From Bacteroidota bacterium (GTDB lineage: Bacteria > Bacteroidota > Bacteroidia > AKYH767-A > 2013-40CM-41-45), in NCBI GenBank assembly GCA_004295015.1, contig SHNE01000044.1, forward strand, positions 129,998 through 193,997: DNA of 64,000 nucleotides, in the 5' to 3' direction. The notes under the pieces were generated by a model. The model had not been told where the DNA came from. It saw nothing but the letters and a program-made list of their open reading frames with translations, and ran no database searches. Within the stretch, counting starts at the first letter, position 1. Every line of letters starts with the position of its first letter. Positions 59,172 to 64,000 of this stretch are shown here, piece by piece. The position numbers were made by a program, and so were the translations under genes.

Positions 59172-60377
59172 ATGTTCAGCCCGGAAGAGAAGGAAAGATA
59201 TTCAAGACAAATTTTACTCGATTCATTCGGAGAGGATGGGCAGGTAAAATTGAAACAAGCAGCCGTTCTTGTAGTAGGAGCCGGTGGTTTAGCTTGTCCG
59301 GCTATGACTTATTTGGTTGCAGCCGGAATAGGACATATCGGCATTATGGATGATGATACTGTAGAAAGATCAAATCTTCAAAGACAAACTTTATATTCTA
59401 CAAATGATATTGGACGAAAAAAAGTTAATGCGGCTGCCGGAAGATTGCGTGCCCTTAACCCAAACGTCCGGGTTTCCGAATATGATTTTGTTTTAAGTAC
59501 AGAAAATGCATTAGACCTTATCGCACAATTTGATATTGTCATCGACGGAACTGATAATCTTGCTGCACGTTATCTGATCAATGATGCTTGTGCCTTGTTG
59601 AAAAAGCCATGGGTGTATGGAAGCGTGTATAAATTCGAAGGCCAGGTTGCATTGTTTAATTTTCCTTTGTCTGATAATTTGAGGAGCGCCGACTATCGCT
59701 CCCTGTTCCCTGAACCACCTCCTGCTTCTTCCTTAGCTACATGTAATGAAGTGGGAGTTGTGGGAGTTGTTCCGGGTTTGATAGGATTATTGCAGGCAAC
59801 GGAATGCATTAAGTATCTTACTAATGAAACTCCTGCTATTAATTCAAAACTTATTTGCTTTGATGCCTTGAACCTGAGTTTTGAAAGTTTTGAACTTTTA
59901 AGTAATTCATCGGACAAGGGAAGCCGCCCTCTAACGGCCACCGAATTTCATCAAAAAGATTACATGGAATATTGCCAAAGCAAAACAGATGGTTCTTGTG
60001 AAATTAATACAGAACAGTTTGAATCCATAATAAAGGACCGGGATTTTGAAATTATTGATATAAGGGAAGCTCATGAATTCTCGACATTCTCAGTGTTTAA
60101 AACCAGGCATCTTCCTTATAGTTCTATAAATATCGAACAATTCAGGAGCAATGGACATAATAAAATCGTTTTTATTTGTCGCAGAGGAATTCGCAGCAAA
60201 CTTTTGATAGAAAAGTTAAAATCTGAAAACGTAAACGGAGTATTTTTCAGTCTTATTGATGGTGCTGAGGGATGGAATAGATTAAGGGACAGTAATTTTT
60301 TTGAAAAGGGACATGTTAAATTCTCCGAGGGAGTTGATTTCTTGCCTGAAAATTTGAGTACAACAAAAAGGCAGTAA
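59172..60377 (+). CDS. moeB: MoeB-like MoaD adenylyltransferase fused to a rhodanese domain
   Basis: 401 residues. The N-terminal E1-like domain has VVGAGGLACPAMTYL (33-47), the Asp and Arg of DDTVERSNLQRQ, and DGTDNLAARYL. The presumed adenylate-thioester Cys lies in ATCNEVGVVG (about 190). MoeB normally binds zinc with two Cys pairs: CYRC before FPEPPP and CPVC further on. Here the first reads DYRS and I find no second pair, so the zinc site is missing. The C-terminal rhodanese (about 275-380) keeps its active-site CRRGIRS (Cys about 336), which can supply sulfur to MoaD. Between moaD and moaE; fused MoeB-rhodanese proteins are known elsewhere. Confidence 0.93.
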   Translation: MFSPEEKERYSRQILLDSFGEDGQVKLKQAAVLVVGAGGLACPAMTYLVAAGIGHIGIMDDDTVERSNLQRQTLYSTNDIGRKKVNAAAGRLRALNPNVRVSEYDFVLSTENALDLIAQFDIVIDGTDNLAARYLINDACALLKKPWVYGSVYKFEGQVALFNFPLSDNLRSADYRSLFPEPPPASSLATCNEVGVVGVVPGLIGLLQATECIKYLTNETPAINSKLICFDALNLSFESFELLSNSSDKGSRPLTATEFHQKDYMEYCQSKTDGSCEINTEQFESIIKDRDFEIIDIREAHEFSTFSVFKTRHLPYSSINIEQFRSNGHNKIVFICRRGIRSKLLIEKLKSENVNGVFFSLIDGAEGWNRLRDSNFFEKGHVKFSEGVDFLPENLSTTKRQ

Positions 60378-60391
60378 AAGTTTTTAGAAAA

Positions 60392-60859
60392 ATGGTAAAC
60401 AAAAAGCATAAAGTATTTATCGATGGACCTATTGATCCTGGATTTATATCTGAAGCCATTGCAAAACACAGCGGAAAGAAATCTATTGGCGCGCATAGTA
60501 TATTTTTAGGTCAGGTCCGGGAAGATGTTATAAACGAACAGAAGGTGGCAGCCATTGATTTCACTTCGTATGAAGAGATGGCTATGGAGCGCATCTTCGA
60601 AATTCGTGAAGAAATGTTTGAAAAGTATGAATTGACTTGTCTGCATATTTATCATAGTCTTGGCAGGGTTAGTTCAGGTGAAATTTGTTTGTTTGTATTC
60701 ACATCTGCCCCACACAGAAAAGCTGCCATTGATGCTTGCGAAGCAATTGTCGAAAGAGTCAAGGCAAATATTCCTATTTGGGGAAAAGAAATTTTGGAAG
60801 ATGATTCTGTTATTTGGAAAAAGGAAAATCAGGAATTAAGTTCAGGAGCACATGATTGA
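60392..60859 (+). CDS. moaE: molybdopterin synthase catalytic subunit MoaE
   Basis: 155 residues. MoaE and MoaD form the heterotetramer that adds the dithiolene sulfurs to precursor Z. The motifs GAHSIFLGQVR and DFTSYEEMAMERIFEI, together with HIYHSLGRV, FTSAPHRKAAIDACE and IWGKEIL (active-site Lys), are standard. ATG at 60392. The stop overlaps the moaCB start by 8 bases (ATGATTGA), so these are translated together. Confidence 0.95.
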   Translation: MVNKKHKVFIDGPIDPGFISEAIAKHSGKKSIGAHSIFLGQVREDVINEQKVAAIDFTSYEEMAMERIFEIREEMFEKYELTCLHIYHSLGRVSSGEICLFVFTSAPHRKAAIDACEAIVERVKANIPIWGKEILEDDSVIWKKENQELSSGAHD

Positions 60860-61772
60860 TATTACACATAAAAATTCTTCCTTAAGAAAAGCAATCGCAC
60901 AGGCTGTGGTTACACTCAGCAATCCGGCTGCTGAAAATGCAATCGCAAACAATACAGTCCCTAAAGGAAACGTATTTGAGATGTCAAAAACAGCAGCATT
61001 ATTTGCTATCAAACGTACAAGTGATGTCATTCCGGATTGTCATCCTTTACCTATTGAGTATTCTAAAGTTTGGTTCGAACAAGCAGGGCTCAGGATAAGC
61101 GTCTTTGTTGAAGTTCATACAATCTATAAAACAGGAGTAGAGGTGGAGGCCATGCATGGAGCATCTGTTGCGGCATTAACGATTTATGATATGCTGAAAC
61201 CTATTGATAAAGGAATTGAGATAGAGGCAATAAGGCTTTTAGAAAAATCAGGAGGGAAATCAGATTGGCTTTCAAATGAAAAATTAACATTGAAGACTGG
61301 CGTAATAGTTTGCTCTGATACAATATCTTCCGGGAAGAAGATGGATAAGGCCGGACTCGCAATTATTTCGAAACTGGAACAATGTGGGTTAAAGGTTGCA
61401 GACTATTCTATCATCCCGGATGAGGAGAAATTAATCCGGTCAAAATTGGATGAACTTCTCAAGCAGGATTTTGAGCTTCTAATTTTTACCGGTGGCACAG
61501 GCCTTTCAAGTCGTGATGTTACACCGGAAGCCTTAGGCCCCAAGCTCGATTATGAGATTCCCGGAATTATGGAAGCTGCCCGTGCATATGGTCAGAGCCG
61601 AACACCTTATGCTATGTTATCAAGAGGAATAGCCGGAATGATTTCTAATTGCCTTGTTCTGACTCTTCCCGGCTCTACAAAGGGCGCTATCGAATCCATG
61701 GATGCATTGTTTCCACACATTCTGCATATATTTGATGTGAGAAGGAATGCTGCAGCTCATAAGGCGCATTGA
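60852..61772 (+). CDS. moaCB: MoaC-MoaB fusion (cyclic pyranopterin monophosphate synthase / molybdopterin adenylyltransferase)
   Basis: 306 residues. The first ~145 residues are MoaC: KGNVFEMSKTAALFAIKRTSD, PDCHPLPIEY and VEVEAMHGASVAALTIYDMLK, with the usual catalytic His and Lys. From about 150 comes a MoaB/MogA-type domain (GVIVCSDTISSGKKMDKAG, LIFTGGTGLSSRDVTPEAL, SRGIAGMISNCLVLTLPGS). MoaC makes precursor Z after MoaA; MoaB adenylates molybdopterin before MoeA adds molybdenum. The fusion puts an early and a late step on one chain. It is the last gene of the operon; no terminator is clear behind it. Confidence 0.95.
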   Translation: MIDITHKNSSLRKAIAQAVVTLSNPAAENAIANNTVPKGNVFEMSKTAALFAIKRTSDVIPDCHPLPIEYSKVWFEQAGLRISVFVEVHTIYKTGVEVEAMHGASVAALTIYDMLKPIDKGIEIEAIRLLEKSGGKSDWLSNEKLTLKTGVIVCSDTISSGKKMDKAGLAIISKLEQCGLKVADYSIIPDEEKLIRSKLDELLKQDFELLIFTGGTGLSSRDVTPEALGPKLDYEIPGIMEAARAYGQSRTPYAMLSRGIAGMISNCLVLTLPGSTKGAIESMDALFPHILHIFDVRRNAAAHKAH

Positions 61773-61920
61773 TAATCCTCTCTTTTCTGAGTCTTAAACT
61801 ATCATCCGAAAAAATAATTAAGTTAATAAGTGTTAGCATGGTATATATCATGCAAAGAGACTGCGGTTTTTAAAAAATAAAATGCATTTTTACCCATTCA
61901 ATCAATAAATACAACACATG

Positions 61921-64000
61921 AAAAGAATTCTACTCCTGCTTACACTGATATTTTTCAGCGCTTATTCATTCTCTCAGAAAAAACAGGGAACAACAAGCGG
62001 CACTAAAGATCAATTGGAATCGTCAACATTCGATGGCCTAAGCTTTCGGCATCTTGGACCTGCTACTACCTCCGGGCGGATTGCTGACTTGGCGGTCAAT
62101 CCCAAAAATACAAAAGAATATTATGTGGCTGCAGCAGCAGGTGGCGTTTGGAAAACCAGTAATGGTGGAATCACTTATGATCCCATTTTTGATAATGAAG
62201 GCTCTTATTCCATAGGTTGCATAACAATAGATCCTACAAATTCAAATGTGGTGTGGGTCGGAAGCGGAGAAAATAATAATCAGCGCAGTGCTTCATACGG
62301 TGATGGCTTGTACAAATCCGAAGACGGTGGAAAGTCCTGGACGAATGTGGGATTGAAAAACTCCGAGCATATAGGTATGATAACCGTTGATCCAACAAAT
62401 CCGAATATAGTTTATGTTGCTGCCTACGGACCTCTATGGAGCCCGGGAGGTGACAGGGGAATTTATAAAACGATCGATGGAGGAAAGACCTGGAAGGCCA
62501 TTCTGACTGTTAGTGAAAACACCGGCTTCAATGAAATTCATATGGATCCCAGAGATAGTAAAGTTCTTTATGCAACGGCACATCAAAGACGCCGTCACGT
62601 ATTTACATACATCAATGGTGGACCTGAATCTGCCTTGTATAAAAGTACCGATGGCGGAGAAAGTTGGAATAAATTGTCTAATGGATTGCCAAAAGTTGAC
62701 ATGGGTCGGATTGGCATGGCAATTTCGCCGGTGAATCCTGATTATCTTTTTGCCATTATTGAAGCTGCCGATAAAAAAGGGGGAGTATATCGTTCGACGG
62801 ATCGTGGGGCCAGCTGGGAAAAACGAAGTGATAATACAAGCAGCGGAAATTATTATCAGGAAATTTTTTGTGACCCTGTAGATATTAATAAGGTCTTTTA
62901 CATGGATTTCTGGGTGATGATTTCGAAGGATGGAGGAAAATCTTTCGATAAAATTGGTGAGATGTATAAGCATGTGGATAATCATTGTTTATGGATTGAC
63001 CCTGCAGATACAGACCACCTTCTTGTTGGATGTGATGGAGGAATATATGAGACACGTGACTTTGGAGCCAACTGGCAATTCAAAACTAATCTTCCGGTCA
63101 CACAGTTTTATAAAGTGTCCGTTGACAATGCACTTCCGTTTTATCATGTATATGGAGGAACTCAGGATAACATGAGCTTATCGGCTCCTTCCCGCACTAC
63201 AAGTGCAAATGGAATAACTAATTCTGATTGGATCATCACACAGGAAGGTGATGGATTCGAATCTGTCAATGATCCTACTGATCCGAATATCGCTTATGTA
63301 CAGGCTCAGTATGGCGTTCTAACAAGATTTGACCGTAAGAGTGGCGAAGGTGTTGACATCAAACCTGTAGAGTTAGAAGGTGAACCTGCATTACGCTGGA
63401 ATTGGGATTCTCCGCTCTTACTCTCTCATCATAAGCATACAAGAATTTATTTCGGAGCAAATCGATTGTTTCGTAGCGACGACAGGGGAAATACCTGGAC
63501 TGCCATAAGCGGAGATTTGTCTCGACAGATAGATCGGAACAAATTACCTGTGATGGGAAAGGTTTGGAGTATGGATGCTATTTCAAAAAATGCTTCAACC
63601 GATATTTATGGTAATCTAGTAAGTATTGCGGAGTCAAATTTTGACGAGAATCATTTGGTGCTTGGTACTGATGATGGTTTAATTCAGGTTAGCAAGGATG
63701 GTGGTAAAACATGGACAAAGATTGATAATATTCCCGGCGTTCCTGAACGCACTTACGTAAATCAGATTATTGCATCTGCACACGAAGCAAATACGTTTTT
63801 CGTAGCATTCAATCACCACCGTTACGGAGACTTTCAGCCATACCTTTTCAAAAGCACAGATGGCGGTATGTCCTGGAACCCGATTCAAAATAATCTTCCT
63901 GCAAGAGGTAGTGTGTACTGCATTGCAGAAGACGGGGTAAATAAAAATTTGATTTTCGCCGGAACAGAGTTCGGTGTGTTTTTTACAATTGATGGTGGTA
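61921..64000 (+). CDS. BNR/VPS10-like repeat protein, secreted (3' partial)
   Basis: The frame opens at the ATG at 61921 and runs off the right edge, about 690 residues so far. A signal peptide (MKRILLLLTLIFFSAYSFSQ) is followed by repeated BNR/sortilin-type motifs (KTSNGG, KSEDGGKSW, KTIDGGKTW, KSTDGGESW, RSTDRGASW, VSKDGGKTW, KSTDGGMSW). They recur every 50-100 residues and indicate one or two large beta-propellers. SGRIADLAVNP near the start is the usual opening of this group. Proteins of this type in Bacteroidota are often secreted; a T9SS domain, if any, would lie outside the window. Function unknown; it has no operon partner visible. Confidence 0.88.

Noticed and set aside
61836-61853. 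Palindrome GCATGGTA-TA-TATCATGC before the BNR protein
   Set aside because: Short, AT-rich, with a GU pair and no promoter nearby; could be chance.

Overview
The window looks like chromosomal DNA from a Bacteroidota bacterium, probably an uncultured member of the Chitinophagales/Sphingobacteriales-like breadth; I cannot place it more precisely. The evidence is several very long secreted proteins ending in type IX secretion (T9SS) sorting domains (type A at 3-2972, 20774-21850, 23351-27853 and 34161-36368; type B/CHU_C at 29661-33836), IF-2 and a pseudouridine synthase with long low-complexity N-terminal extensions, AT-rich intergenic DNA, start codons without Shine-Dalgarno sequences, and Bacteroidota-type -7 boxes (TAnnTTTG) in front of several genes. 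There is no rRNA, CRISPR array or classical insertion sequence; one tRNA-Arg(CCU) is present.

Layout. 1-3 kb: the end of a CotH/lamin-tail T9SS protein. 3-15 kb: mostly minus-strand housekeeping genes: radA, a small lipoprotein, rfaE2, a flippase-like membrane protein, a DUF502 protein, then the rimP-nusA-infB transcription/translation operon and metG. 15-19 kb: plus-strand LD-carboxypeptidase, yraN, a GxxExxY gene inside an inverted-repeat-bounded cassette, and an RluB/RsuA-type pseudouridine synthase. 19-39 kb: an accessory cell-surface block with NHL-type, M43 metalloprotease, IgGFc-binding/PKD and sugar-dehydrogenase-like secreted proteins, an outer-membrane protein and a 4Fe-4S uracil-DNA-glycosylase-like enzyme, bracketed by two members of an unnamed paralogous secreted family. 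39-54 kb: dnaG with an apparently inactive alpha/beta hydrolase and a polyprenyl diphosphate synthase, rlmN, an amidohydrolase, a LysM D,D-carboxypeptidase, a DUF4468 protein, an SPFH protein, then ispD-Wzz-like and O-antigen-ligase genes for envelope polysaccharide. 54-62 kb: tRNA-Arg, a helical small protein, and a tight molybdenum-cofactor operon tatA-moaA-moeA-TSUP transporter-mobA-moaD-moeB/rhodanese-moaE-moaCB. The right edge cuts a BNR/VPS10-like repeat protein.

How the genes work together. The molybdenum-cofactor operon holds every step from GTP to the guanylated cofactor (MoaA, MoaC, MoaD/E, MoeB, MoaB, MoeA, MobA) and begins with a Tat translocase subunit, which fits export of folded molybdoenzymes. 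RimP, NusA and IF-2 link ribosome maturation, transcript elongation and translation initiation; their leader carries a terminator-like hairpin between promoter and start codon, so attenuation is plausible. The T9SS cargo proteins act outside the cell, and the surface and polysaccharide genes fit a gliding or particle-attached lifestyle, which is inference.

Most worth a second look: the inverted-repeat GxxExxY cassette, the rimP leader hairpin, the Ser/His-less hydrolase fused by overlap to dnaG, the zinc-less MoeB-rhodanese within a TatA/TSUP-containing Moco operon, the variant 4Fe-4S uracil-DNA glycosylase, and the unnamed paralogue pair.
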